From an uncultured Alphaproteobacteria bacterium (GTDB taxonomy: Bacteria; Pseudomonadota; Alphaproteobacteria; HIMB59; GCA-002718135), in the NCBI GenBank assembly GCA_902619055.1, contig CACNCW010000019.1, positions 1 through 16,671 of the forward strand: a stretch of DNA of 16,671 nucleotides, given 5' to 3'. Both the position numbers and the translations under genes were made by a program. This document shows, one piece after another, positions 7,462 through 15,359 of the stretch. Every line of letters begins with the position of its first letter. The stretch's first letter is position 1. The notes beneath the pieces were generated by a model. The model had not been told where the DNA came from, did not search any database, and worked only from the letters and a program-made list of their open reading frames with translations.

Positions 7462-8780
7462 CTAGCAAGTGCCCCCATAGGATCCCAAGGCGCTAGCGCA
7501 ACTGGTTCCATATCTAAATATTTTAAAAGTCTCTTGTTAAGATATTTTTTATCAATGACAACTTCATAGGTATATTCATCGAACCATTCATCAGTCATCA
7601 TCATATATCCTTGATTCCCACTTTTTGTCCCCCAGCTATTTTCAATTTTCCATTTAGTTGAATTTCTTTTTTTAATATCGACACCCGTTAAAAGCATCGC
7701 GTGAGTCATTTCACTATCACCATACTCTAAACGAGTTTGTTTATTCATCTTAAATGAAGTTTGGAAGACATTTTCATAATCGTAAATACCCATATCAAGT
7801 ACACCCATATCACGACTAAAACGTTTCCCAACATCACAACCAAACCATACAGCTTCATTGTTTTTTATTGAGTCCATCGCAGATTTTTTTAATTCTTTAA
7901 TATCTACATTTAAATATTTAATAATTTGTCCTTCAACAACATTACCAAGATATTCAACCGTGTACATTGTATTAAATTTTTTATTACTCATGGGAGCATG
8001 AATTAAGCAAACTTTATCTTTAATATTAATATCAGCATATTTTTTGCAAAAATCGATTGGTGTCATATCTGAAATGACAATGTGTCTATTATCTTTATTC
8101 CTAGTAGACCAATTGATAACATCTGGTGGTTGACCAAGAAACATTGCTAGTAAATTATAAATTGTTTCCATCATATCTTTTTTTAGAGCTGCAGAATTTT
8201 TTGCTGGTTTCTTTCTTAGTATAGAAGCAAACTCTCTTAATTTATGAGTCAAAATATAATTCATGGCGCCAGATTTACTACTATGGTTTGTTTCAGGCAT
8301 TACGTCTTTAGGTACTGCACCATACTTATTAATTAAGTTTACAAACATATCCCACTGTCCACCATCTTGCACCGGTGCTTTTAAAAGATGAGTAATTAAT
8401 CTGCTCTCATATGATTCATCTCTTGATTTGATAATATTCTCTAAAAAATAATTTGCTTTCTCTAACTTATCCCAAAACATGAAATAATTTTGAGAAAACT
8501 CAAATGTATTTAGTTCAAGGCTATCAACAACATGCAAACGCATAAGATTTAATCCTGCAAATCCCCAACATCTACCTGATGCCATTTGGTTTGTTGCGGG
8601 TAGTTCTTTTTTTATTAGATTAGAAAAATTATGGTTGATTTGACTAAAATTTTCCCAATTGAGTGCAACATTAGCTAAATCATTTTTAATTAATGCATTT
8701 CGTGAAGCTGTATTTTTATTATTTCTAAGAAATTTATTTTTGAAAGTTTTGATTGTTGATAGAGATATATTTTTTGCCAT
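7458..8780 (-). CDS. Peptidase C1B, aminopeptidase C / bleomycin hydrolase family
   Basis: Papain-fold cysteine aminopeptidase; family members form self-compartmentalised hexamers in the cytoplasm that trim peptides. The 440 residues are normal for the family. The catalytic set is complete: oxyanion Q65 and nucleophile C71 in NQMASGRCWGFAGL, H360 in SEMTHAMLLTG, and N381 in KIENSWG. The C-terminus PWDPMGALAR is nearly the conserved family end, which reaches into the active site and dictates aminopeptidase activity; the final Arg could be a residue removed by self-trimming, as in yeast and human homologues. No signal peptide is present. It starts at ATG 8778-8780, 30 bases downstream of the topA stop and in the same direction, so it probably sits at the end of the ruvX-pyrB-plsY-topA row. 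The gene name pepC is used for such enzymes in lactic acid bacteria. Confidence 0.92.
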   Translation of the reverse strand: MAKNISLSTIKTFKNKFLRNNKNTASRNALIKNDLANVALNWENFSQINHNFSNLIKKELPATNQMASGRCWGFAGLNLMRLHVVDSLELNTFEFSQNYFMFWDKLEKANYFLENIIKSRDESYESRLITHLLKAPVQDGGQWDMFVNLINKYGAVPKDVMPETNHSSKSGAMNYILTHKLREFASILRKKPAKNSAALKKDMMETIYNLLAMFLGQPPDVINWSTRNKDNRHIVISDMTPIDFCKKYADINIKDKVCLIHAPMSNKKFNTMYTVEYLGNVVEGQIIKYLNVDIKELKKSAMDSIKNNEAVWFGCDVGKRFSRDMGVLDMGIYDYENVFQTSFKMNKQTRLEYGDSEMTHAMLLTGVDIKKRNSTKWKIENSWGTKSGNQGYMMMTDEWFDEYTYEVVIDKKYLNKRLLKYLDMEPVALAPWDPMGALAR

Positions 8781-8810
8781 AGTCTCTATTTAAAACTATT
8801 TCAGCTTAAT

Positions 8811-11336
8811 TCAATTCTTAACTGTTTTTTTCTTTTTTTTGAGACCCATTTTAGCTTTTCTTTCATCAATTAACCTAATGGCATCTTCAAGTTTTAAGCT
8901 ATCTATTGTTTGATCACCAAGAATTGATGCATTTATTTTTCCACATTTTACATATGGTCCAAATTTTCCATCATGAGCAGTAATATTTTTCTTTTCTGTT
9001 GGATGCTCTCCAAATGTTTTTAACGTAGCATTACCTCTCTGTGTAGGTTTAGCAATTAATTCAATGGCTCTTTCAAGTTCTATATCAAGAATATTATCTG
9101 TTTTTTCGAGAGCTTTATATTTTTTATCATGCAGAATATATGGACCGTACATTCCTATACCTGCACTAACCGTCTTATTTGTTTCCGGATGAAATCCTAA
9201 TTTACGTGGTAAACCAAGTAATTGAATAGCTGTGTTTAATCCTATTTCATCTGGCTCAAAATTCTTAGGAATAGAAACTCTTTTTGGTTTCTTTTCTTTT
9301 GTCCCTTCACCAACTTGCATATAAAATCCATAAGGACCTTTTCGTAGAGTAATCATTTCACCTGTTTCTGGATAAATACCAATTTCTTTTGGTCCGCTAA
9401 GAGCAGCACCATCTTTATCGTTTAATTGATTAAACTGAACTGTATATTTGCAATCAGGATAATTAGAGCAACCAATAAATCCTCCAAACTTTCCAACTTT
9501 AATTCCTAGTCTTCCATTATCACAGGTTGGACATTTCCTCTTTTCATCTGCTCCATTTGGTGGAAAGAAATGCGGACCTAGTGCTTCATCTAACACATCA
9601 ATGACTTCTCTGTTTGATTTACCTACAGTTTCGTCACAAAGTTGTTTAAAAGTTTCCCAAAATTTTCTTATAACCTCTTTCCAATCAAGCTTACCATCAG
9701 AAATTTCATCAAGTTGATTTTCAAGATCAGCGGTAAAATCATATTCTACATATTGATTGAAATATTTCTCTAAAAATATCGATACTATTCTTCCTCTATC
9801 ATGAGGATTAAAACGTTTTTTATCTAAAATTACATAATCTCTATCTTGTAGAACTTTAATAATAGAAGCATAAGTAGACGGTCTGCCAATACCAAGTTCT
9901 TCAAGTTTTTTTACTAAGCTTGCTTCTGTGTAACGAGGAGGAGGGGAGGTAAAATGTTGTGTCTTTTCAAGTTCTTTTAAATTTAAACCCTCTCCTTCAC
10001 TCATTGCAGGAAGAATTGTTTCTTTTTCTTCATCTTTATCATCATCTTTAGCCTCTTGATAAACTTTGTACATTCCAGGAAACTTAATTGTTGATCCATT
10101 TGCTCGTAAAACAATTTTTTTATCTTCGTTTATAATATCAACAGCTACTTGATCTAATACAGCGCTCGCCATTTGTGAACTTACCGCTCTTTGCCAAATA
10201 ATTTCATATAGCTTGTATTCTTCTAAAGTAATATATTGCTTAATATCTTTTGGTGTTAGGTAAATATTTGTTGGTCTAATACATTCATGTGCTTCTTGGG
10301 CATTTTTAGCCTTCGATTTATAAACTCTTGGCGCTTCTGGTAAATAGTTTGCACCATAATTATCAGTAACAAAACCTCGAACTTGATTAATAGCTTCTTT
10401 TGACATGACGACACTGTCTGTTCGCATATAAGTTATTAAGCCAGTTGTTTCTCCTTTGATGTCTGTTCCTTCATAAAGGCGTTGAGCTGTACGCATTGTT
10501 TGGCTCGCGCTAAGACCAAGTTTACGACTAGACTCAATTTGCATAGTAGATGTAGTAAAAGCAGGATAGGGATTTCTTCTAGCTTCTTTTTTCGTAATAT
10601 TTCCAACAGTGAAAGTAGAATTTTTAATATCATTAAAAATTTTTGTCGCCTCACTCTCATTTTTAATATCAAGTTTATCTACTTTATTCCCATCATAAAC
10701 TGTAAGTCTGGAATTAATTATTTTATCTTCTTTATTTCTAAACTCGCCTTGTAAAGACCAATATTCCTGTGGAATAAATTTTTCTATTTCAAGTTCTCTC
10801 TCACTAATTATTCTTAATGCTACAGATTGAACTCTACCCGCTGATTTTGAACCTGGTAACTTTCTCCATAGCACTGGAGAAAGTGTAAAACCAACAAGAA
10901 AATCTAATGCTCTTCTTGCAAGGTAAGCATTTACTAAATTTTCATCTATTTCTCTTGGTTCTTTAAGACTATCAAGAACTGCATTTTTTGTAATTTCATT
11001 GAATGTAACTCGGTGAATATTTAATTTTGAAAGTGATGAATTATCTCTAAGTAGTTTTTCTACATGCCAAGCTATGGCTTCACCTTCACGGTCGGGGTCA
11101 GTGGCTAGATATAAATTTTCAGATTTTTTTGCTGCATCTGTTATTTCTTTTATAACTTTTTTTCCACGATCACTGGTTTCCCATTTCATTTGGAAATCAT
11201 TTTCAGTATCTATCGCATCATTTTTTGCTGATAAATCTCGGACATGCCCGACGCTTGCGAGAACTTTGAAGTTAGAGCCTAAATATTTATTAATAGACTT
11301 TGCCTTTGATGGTGATTCAACAATTAATACATTCAT
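8811..11336 (-). CDS. topA: DNA topoisomerase I (type IA)
   Basis: Relaxes negative supercoils by single-strand passage through a covalent 5'-phosphotyrosine link. The start is placed at ATG 11334-11336, giving MNVLIVESPSKAKSINKYLG, the classic TopA beginning and 841 residues; an in-frame TTG five codons upstream is less likely. The TOPRIM domain carries E7 and the acidic pair D80/D82 in ATDPDREGE. The active-site tyrosine is Y303 in GLITYMRTDS, with GRPSTYASII further on. After the core there is one four-cysteine zinc ribbon (C602, C605, C623, C629), then three repeat-like C-terminal modules (GPYGFYM, GPYIL, GPYVKCG) and a lysine-rich tail (KKKKKTVKN) that should bind DNA. This one-finger-plus-repeats layout is usual in alphaproteobacteria. 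dprA, often found between plsY and topA in that group, is not here. Confidence 0.97.
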   Translation of the reverse strand: MNVLIVESPSKAKSINKYLGSNFKVLASVGHVRDLSAKNDAIDTENDFQMKWETSDRGKKVIKEITDAAKKSENLYLATDPDREGEAIAWHVEKLLRDNSSLSKLNIHRVTFNEITKNAVLDSLKEPREIDENLVNAYLARRALDFLVGFTLSPVLWRKLPGSKSAGRVQSVALRIISERELEIEKFIPQEYWSLQGEFRNKEDKIINSRLTVYDGNKVDKLDIKNESEATKIFNDIKNSTFTVGNITKKEARRNPYPAFTTSTMQIESSRKLGLSASQTMRTAQRLYEGTDIKGETTGLITYMRTDSVVMSKEAINQVRGFVTDNYGANYLPEAPRVYKSKAKNAQEAHECIRPTNIYLTPKDIKQYITLEEYKLYEIIWQRAVSSQMASAVLDQVAVDIINEDKKIVLRANGSTIKFPGMYKVYQEAKDDDKDEEKETILPAMSEGEGLNLKELEKTQHFTSPPPRYTEASLVKKLEELGIGRPSTYASIIKVLQDRDYVILDKKRFNPHDRGRIVSIFLEKYFNQYVEYDFTADLENQLDEISDGKLDWKEVIRKFWETFKQLCDETVGKSNREVIDVLDEALGPHFFPPNGADEKRKCPTCDNGRLGIKVGKFGGFIGCSNYPDCKYTVQFNQLNDKDGAALSGPKEIGIYPETGEMITLRKGPYGFYMQVGEGTKEKKPKRVSIPKNFEPDEIGLNTAIQLLGLPRKLGFHPETNKTVSAGIGMYGPYILHDKKYKALEKTDNILDIELERAIELIAKPTQRGNATLKTFGEHPTEKKNITAHDGKFGPYVKCGKINASILGDQTIDSLKLEDAIRLIDERKAKMGLKKKKKTVKN

Positions 11337-11385
11337 AAATTTTGGCCCCAAATTTCAGTTTAAAGATAATTCGTCAAGAAATTTT

Positions 11386-11407
11386 AAAAAAAAGTATATT
11401 TTTACTT
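11386..11407 (-). terminator. Possible weak intrinsic terminator after plsY
   Basis: Read on the minus strand, AAGTA and TACTT (forward 11403-11407 and 11392-11396) form a 5-bp stem that includes the plsY stop codon, followed directly by a run of eight T (forward A-run 11386-11393). The T-run is good but the stem is short. It may give partial termination, leaving some transcription to continue into topA 50 bases downstream. Confidence 0.3.
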
Positions 11408-12007
11408 GGATAATTTAATTTTACTTTCAGTTTTGTTTACGAGTCTTTTAATGTTTTCTGTGTGTTTAAGATAAATAACTAAAGTTAAATAAATAAAGAA
11501 AATTAGAATATAAAAATTAAAATTAATAAAAATATAATAAGATGGAGCTACTAAAATTCCAATTAAAGATCCAAGAGAAGAGTATTTACTTACAAAAGCA
11601 GTAACAAGCCATACTAATAAAAATAAAAGTGCAATGTAGGGATTAAGACCAAATAAGAAACCAATATACGTTGCAACACCTTTTCCACCTTTAAATTTCA
11701 ACCAGACAGGATAGATGTGACCTAATATGGCAAAGTGACAGAGAAGTATTTTATTCAATAAAGAAATATCTTGAAAATACATTTGTAAAATGAGGAATGG
11801 AAGAAATCCTTTAAAAATATCAAAACAAAGAACAATGAATGCTACAAATTTATTTCCTGTTCTTAAAACATTTGTTGCACCTACATTTCCAGAACCAACC
11901 TTTCTAATATCTCCCAAGCCAAATAATTTTGTAAAAATCAATGCAAAGGGTAATGATCCTATTACATAAAACAATATGATTAATGACAAACTACTTACTA
12001 AAGTCAT
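11402..12007 (-). CDS. plsY: Glycerol-3-phosphate acyltransferase PlsY
   Basis: Inner-membrane enzyme that transfers an acyl group from acyl-phosphate to glycerol-3-phosphate, the first acylation in phospholipid synthesis (partner PlsX, not in this window). The 201 residues are full length with about five hydrophobic segments. Three family motifs are visible: GSGNVGATNVLR (residues 38-49), GHIYPVWLKFKGGKGVAT (96-113), and a C-terminal loop with KHTENIKRL. The N-terminus runs straight into the first helix ending GSLPFALI. It starts at ATG 12005-12007, inside the last 17 bases of pyrB, so the two are probably translationally coupled. A weak terminator-like hairpin overlaps its stop. Confidence 0.95.
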   Translation of the reverse strand: MTLVSSLSLIILFYVIGSLPFALIFTKLFGLGDIRKVGSGNVGATNVLRTGNKFVAFIVLCFDIFKGFLPFLILQMYFQDISLLNKILLCHFAILGHIYPVWLKFKGGKGVATYIGFLFGLNPYIALLFLLVWLVTAFVSKYSSLGSLIGILVAPSYYIFINFNFYILIFFIYLTLVIYLKHTENIKRLVNKTESKIKLSK

Positions 12008-13133
12008 CTCTGTTTTTAATAATTAAGTCTAAGCATGCCATTCGTACTGCAACACCCATAGCGACCTGTTCTTGTATTAAGCTTCTCGTGACGTCATCGG
12101 CAAGTTTCGAGTCTATTTCTACACCACGGTTCATTGGGCCTGGATGCATAACGAAAGCATTTTTTTTTGCATATTTAAGTTTATTGTAATCTAATCCATA
12201 CTTTTTAAAATAAGTCTTTTGATTTGGCATTATTTTCCCAACTATTCTTTCTTTTTGAATACGTAGCATCATAACAATATCACAATTTTGTAATCCCTTT
12301 TTCATTTCCGTATAAACATTCACAGGTAGTTTATTTAAACTTTTTGGTAACCATTCTTTAGGCCCAATAACATTTATTTTTGCACCTAACTTTGATAGTA
12401 TGATTATGTTTGATCGAGCAACACGGCTATGTAAAATATCCCCGCAAATAGCAATTTTTAATTTTGCAAAATTTTCAAATTTATTTTTAATAGTAAGTGC
12501 ATCTAATAACGCTTGTGTGGGATGCTCATGACTACCATCACCAGCGTTAATTACAGACGCATCTACTGTTTCTGAAATTTTTTTACTAATTCCTTCCTCT
12601 GGATGTCTGACAATTAAAACATCAGGATTCATTGAATTAATAGTAGTCATAGTATCGAGTAAGGTCTCACCTTTGTTAATAGAACTATCTTTTACCACTA
12701 CATTAATGAGATCTGCTCCTAGTCTTTTAGCAGCAACTTCAAAACTTGTTCTTGTTCTTGTTGAATCTTCAAAAAAAAGATTAAATATTGTTCTTCCTTC
12801 TAGAACATTAATTTTTTTAATTTTCCTTTTATTAAAAGCTATATATTTTTTAGATTCATCTAAGATGTGCTCAATTTCTTTCTTGGTTAAATCAGCTGTT
12901 TCTACTAAATGAATTTTTTTAAAAATATTTTTTGTTCTTAATTTTATATTTGTTTTTGAAGAAATTGATGAATAATATTTTAAAGCTATTTTTTCTGCAT
13001 CTTTAAGAATTTTTGAACCTGTAGATGACCTGATCGCTTTTAATTTTGGCAATTTCACTTTCATTTGCCAATATTTTGAATTTTCTCTTTTATATAATTT
13101 TATGTGCCCTGATTTAAGTAACTTTGAATTCAT
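11991..13133 (-). CDS. pyrB: Aspartate carbamoyltransferase with an extra integrase-like N-terminal segment
   Basis: Condenses carbamoyl phosphate with aspartate in the second step of pyrimidine synthesis. Numbering is from ATG 13131-13133 (380 aa). The core is complete: carbamoyl-phosphate loop S124-T-R-T-R128, K154 in NKGETLLDT, H204-PTQ, and HPGPMNRGVEI (330 onward). The STRTR loop begins at residue 124 instead of near 52 as in E. coli PyrB, so about 70 residues are added in front. The added part (residues 9-57) reads GHIKLYKRENSKYWQMKV, then IRSSTGSK, then DAEKIALKYY. That is the pattern of the N-terminal arm-binding domain of phage-type tyrosine integrases. Between codon 28 and the PyrB core there is no ATG, GTG or TTG, so at least part of the extension must be translated if usual starts are used. 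No pyrC or pyrI is adjacent. It follows ruvX by 38 bases and overlaps plsY. Confidence 0.93.
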   Translation of the reverse strand: MNSKLLKSGHIKLYKRENSKYWQMKVKLPKLKAIRSSTGSKILKDAEKIALKYYSSISSKTNIKLRTKNIFKKIHLVETADLTKKEIEHILDESKKYIAFNKRKIKKINVLEGRTIFNLFFEDSTRTRTSFEVAAKRLGADLINVVVKDSSINKGETLLDTMTTINSMNPDVLIVRHPEEGISKKISETVDASVINAGDGSHEHPTQALLDALTIKNKFENFAKLKIAICGDILHSRVARSNIIILSKLGAKINVIGPKEWLPKSLNKLPVNVYTEMKKGLQNCDIVMMLRIQKERIVGKIMPNQKTYFKKYGLDYNKLKYAKKNAFVMHPGPMNRGVEIDSKLADDVTRSLIQEQVAMGVAVRMACLDLIIKNRDDFSK

Positions 13134-13160
13134 ATGTGTCAATAATGTGTAAGTATGTGT
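13134..13160. repeat. Three helically phased ACACAT repeats upstream of pyrB
   Basis: On the minus strand ACACAT occurs three times in the 38-bp spacer between ruvX and pyrB (forward ATGTGT at 13134, 13145 and 13155). The intervals are 11 and 10 bases, about one helical turn, so all copies face the same side of the DNA. The last copy touches the pyrB ATG. This looks like a multi-copy protein-binding site or, in RNA, a repeated leader element. Function unknown. Confidence 0.5.
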
Positions 13161-13171
13161 AAACTAATTTA

Positions 13172-13630
13172 TTAATGATTTCTATATCTATCTAAATATC
13201 CTTGTAAGATATAAGCAGCTGATTGTTGATCAAGTTTACTTTTTATCTTTGTTTTACTTAAATCGGCTTTTCTCATTTCTTTAAAGATTACATCTGATGA
13301 AAATCTTTCATCCCAAAGAGCTGTAGGTTTTTTAAAAAAGGTTTGAAGATTAATATTAAAATCTCTTACTAATTGGCTTTGTTTGTTTTCACTATTATCC
13401 AGGCTAATCGGCAGACCAAGAATAAATCCACCAATTTCATACTCTTTCAAAATATCTTTCATGAGAATTAAATCTTTATTAGTTCCTTTTCTTTGGATAA
13501 TTGAAAGAGGTGTAGCGATTATTTTTGATCTATCGCTTACTGCAACGCCAATCGTTTTAGTTCCTAGGTCTAGACCTACAAGTATTTGTGATGTATTAAG
13601 GCCATCGATTAAATTATTTTGATCATTCAT
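13172..13630 (-). CDS. ruvX: RuvX/YqgF-family Holliday-junction resolvase-like nuclease
   Basis: RNase H-fold protein of the YqgF family, linked to 5' pre-16S rRNA maturation and, by fold, to Holliday-junction resolution. The ATG at 13628-13630 gives 152 residues, close to the usual length; an upstream in-frame TTG (13669) would run into gatC and is rejected. Motifs in order: ILVGLDLGTKTIGVAVSD with catalytic D21, the GFILGLPISLDN strand, WDERFSS with its acidic residue, and the C-terminal helix containing KLDQQSAAYILQGYLD, where the last catalytic Asp lies. It diverges from gatC with only 17 bases between start codons and is the first gene of the minus-strand row leading to pyrB. Confidence 0.93.
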   Translation of the reverse strand: MNDQNNLIDGLNTSQILVGLDLGTKTIGVAVSDRSKIIATPLSIIQRKGTNKDLILMKDILKEYEIGGFILGLPISLDNSENKQSQLVRDFNINLQTFFKKPTALWDERFSSDVIFKEMRKADLSKTKIKSKLDQQSAAYILQGYLDRYRNH

Positions 13631-13635
13631 ATAAT

Positions 13636-13639
13636 GGAG
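13636..13639 (+). promoter_or_regulatory. Shine-Dalgarno site supporting the TTG start of gatC
   Basis: GGAG is followed by 8 bases and then TTG at 13648, a good spacing. It supports TTG as the real gatC start, since the encoded N-terminus is already the family-typical one and no in-frame ATG lies nearby. The same bases fall inside a five-codon frame (ATG 13634 to TGA 13651) whose stop overlaps the TTG. Confidence 0.65.
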
Positions 13640-13647
13640 CTCATAAA

Positions 13648-13935
13648 TTGAAGATTGATAAAAATACAATAAATAAAATTGCTCGTCTATCTAGAATAAA
13701 GTTAGATGATAAAGAATCTGAAGATTATATTAAGGATCTTAATTCCATTTTAGACTGGGTAGAGCAGTTAAATGAAGTAAATACTGAAAATGTAGAACCG
13801 TTAAGTAACATATCATCATCAATTTTACCTAAAAGAGAAGATGTATCTAATGATACTAATTCTAGTGAGGAAATTCTTGAAAATGCTCCTGATAAGCTCG
13901 AAGGTTTTTTTGCAGTACCAAAGGTGGTAGAATAA
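13648..13935 (+). CDS. gatC: Aspartyl/glutamyl-tRNA amidotransferase subunit C
   Basis: Small subunit of the GatCAB complex that converts Glu-tRNA(Gln) and/or Asp-tRNA(Asn) to the amidated forms; GatC wraps around GatA and GatB and stabilises them. The 95 residues match the family: IDKNTINKIARLSRIKL at the start, then LNSILDWVEQLNEVNTENVEPL, and the C-terminal DVSND, ENAPDKLEGFFAVPKVVE, which is highly typical. The start codon is TTG with a GGAG Shine-Dalgarno site. The gene overlaps gatA by one base (TAATG), so the subunits are co-translated. It diverges from ruvX with a 17-bp gap, so its promoter probably lies within the 5' part of ruvX. Confidence 0.96.
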   Translation: MKIDKNTINKIARLSRIKLDDKESEDYIKDLNSILDWVEQLNEVNTENVEPLSNISSSILPKREDVSNDTNSSEEILENAPDKLEGFFAVPKVVE

Positions 13936-15359
13936 TGTCTAAATCATCTTTGAAACAAACGTTAAAAGATCTCGATACAAAAAAAATATCAATAAGAGAA
14001 TTAAATCAGGATTATTTAAAAAGAATTAAGGAAAATGAAAACTTAAATGTTTTTATTCATTTTAGTGAAGAGAATGTTTTAAAGCAGATAGATAACTTAG
14101 AGAAAGATAATTCATCAAAAAAATTAAAAGGTATTCCGATTGCAATCAAGGATCTATTTTGTACTAAAAGTATGCCTACAACTGCAGCTTCAAAGATTTT
14201 AGAAAATTTTAATCCAACTTATGAATCATTTGTTACTCAAAAATTATTAGATGAAGGATCTATTTTTGTTGGTAAAACAAATCTAGATGAGTTTGCTATG
14301 GGCTCAGCTACTAATACAAGTTTTTTTGGAAATACAATTAATCCCCTATCACAAGAAAATGAGCCTTTAGCTCCTGGTGGATCTTCTGGTGGTTCCGCAG
14401 CCGCAGTTGCAGCAGATTTATGTTTAGGGGCAACTGGAACAGATACAGGTGGATCAATAAGACAACCAGCTAGCTTTTGTGGTGTTGTGGGTATCAAACC
14501 AACATATGGTTTATGTTCTCGATGGGGTATAGCTGCATTTGCATCTAGTTTGGATCAAGCAGGAATTTTTTCTCATAATGTTGAAGATGCATCAATATTA
14601 TTACAATCAATCGCTGGGTTTGATCAAAGAGACAGTACAAGTGCTAAAGTAGATATTCCAAATTATTTTGAAAATTTAGATGATGATCTAAATGGGAAAA
14701 CTGTTGGTATACCAAAAGAGTATTCTATTGATGGTACACCAATGGAAATAAGTCAGATATGGGAAGATGCTATCAAGGTTTTAGAAAAAAAAGGTGTTAA
14801 AATTAAAAATATTTCACTTCCTCATACTAAATATGCACTTCCTACTTATTATATTATTGCTCCTGCTGAAGCTTCCTCAAATTTAGCTCGTTATGATGGA
14901 GTAAAATATGGTTTTAGATCTGATGAAATTGATTCTCTTGATGAAATGTATGAAAATACAAGAGCTCAAGGTTTTGGAAGAGAAGTAAAAAGAAGAATTT
15001 TAATAGGAACATACGTATTATCTGCAGGCTATTATGATGCATATTATCTTAAGGCACAAAAAGTAAGAAAATTAATTGCTGATGATTTTAATAAAGCTTT
15101 TAAAGAATGTGATTTTATAGTTACTCCTACTGCACCAAGTGCTGCATTTCCCTTAAATGAAAAACAAAATGATCCTATCAAAATGTATTTAAATGATGTG
15201 TTTACAGTTCCTGCTTCTTTAGCTGGCCTACCAGGTATTTCCATTCCCTTTGGGAAAGATAAAAATAATTTACCACTAGGTATTCAAATATTAGGAAAAC
15301 ACTTTGATGAACAACAAGTTTTTAATGCCGCTGTATCTCTAGAAAGATCATATGAATAA
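13935..15359 (+). CDS. gatA: Aspartyl/glutamyl-tRNA amidotransferase subunit A
   Basis: Glutaminase subunit of GatCAB; releases ammonia from glutamine and channels it to GatB. The 474 residues carry the amidase signature with the full Ser-cisSer-Lys triad: K72 in IAIKDLF, cis-Ser S150 in the block [10 protein letters not shown], and nucleophile S174 in [14 protein letters not shown]. The order and spacing match GatA closely. The C-terminal part keeps the family blocks [38 protein letters not shown] and [12 protein letters not shown]. The ATG overlaps the gatC stop by one base, and the stop overlaps the gatB start by 8 bases, as in a tightly coupled operon. Confidence 0.97.
   Translation: MSKSSLKQTLKDLDTKKISIRELNQDYLKRIKENENLNVFIHFSEENVLKQIDNLEKDNSSKKLKGIPIAIKDLFCTKSMPTTAASKILENFNPTYESFVTQKLLDEGSIFVGKTNLDEFAMGSATNTSFFGNTINPLSQENEPLAPGGSSGGSAAAVAADLCLGATGTDTGGSIRQPASFCGVVGIKPTYGLCSRWGIAAFASSLDQAGIFSHNVEDASILLQSIAGFDQRDSTSAKVDIPNYFENLDDDLNGKTVGIPKEYSIDGTPMEISQIWEDAIKVLEKKGVKIKNISLPHTKYALPTYYIIAPAEASSNLARYDGVKYGFRSDEIDSLDEMYENTRAQGFGREVKRRILIGTYVLSAGYYDAYYLKAQKVRKLIADDFNKAFKECDFIVTPTAPSAAFPLNEKQNDPIKMYLNDVFTVPASLAGLPGISIPFGKDKNNLPLGIQILGKHFDEQQVFNAAVSLERSYE

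Noticed and set aside
10482..10754. Plus-strand open frames inside topA, pyrB and gatA regions
   Set aside because: They are antisense to well-supported genes, have cysteine/serine-rich low-information products, and lack ribosome-binding sites.
11337..11351. Longer topA starting at TTG 11351
   Set aside because: The ATG at 11336 gives the classic TopA N-terminus; the five extra residues have no support.
11991..13133. A separate integrase gene or intact prophage at pyrB
   Set aside because: Only the N-terminal-domain-like part is present. No catalytic R..HxxR..Y domain, excisionase, att duplication or tRNA gene is visible nearby, and the frame continues straight into PyrB.
13630..13635. Consensus TATAAT as the gatC promoter
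   Set aside because: It would place the transcript start at about 13642, leaving only a few bases before the TTG and excluding the GGAG site. No -35 box is found at the right distance. Such hexamers are frequent in AT-rich DNA.
13631..13669. Longer ruvX starting at TTG 13669
   Set aside because: It would overlap the divergent gatC start. The added residues are not family-like, and the ATG at 13630 gives the usual length.
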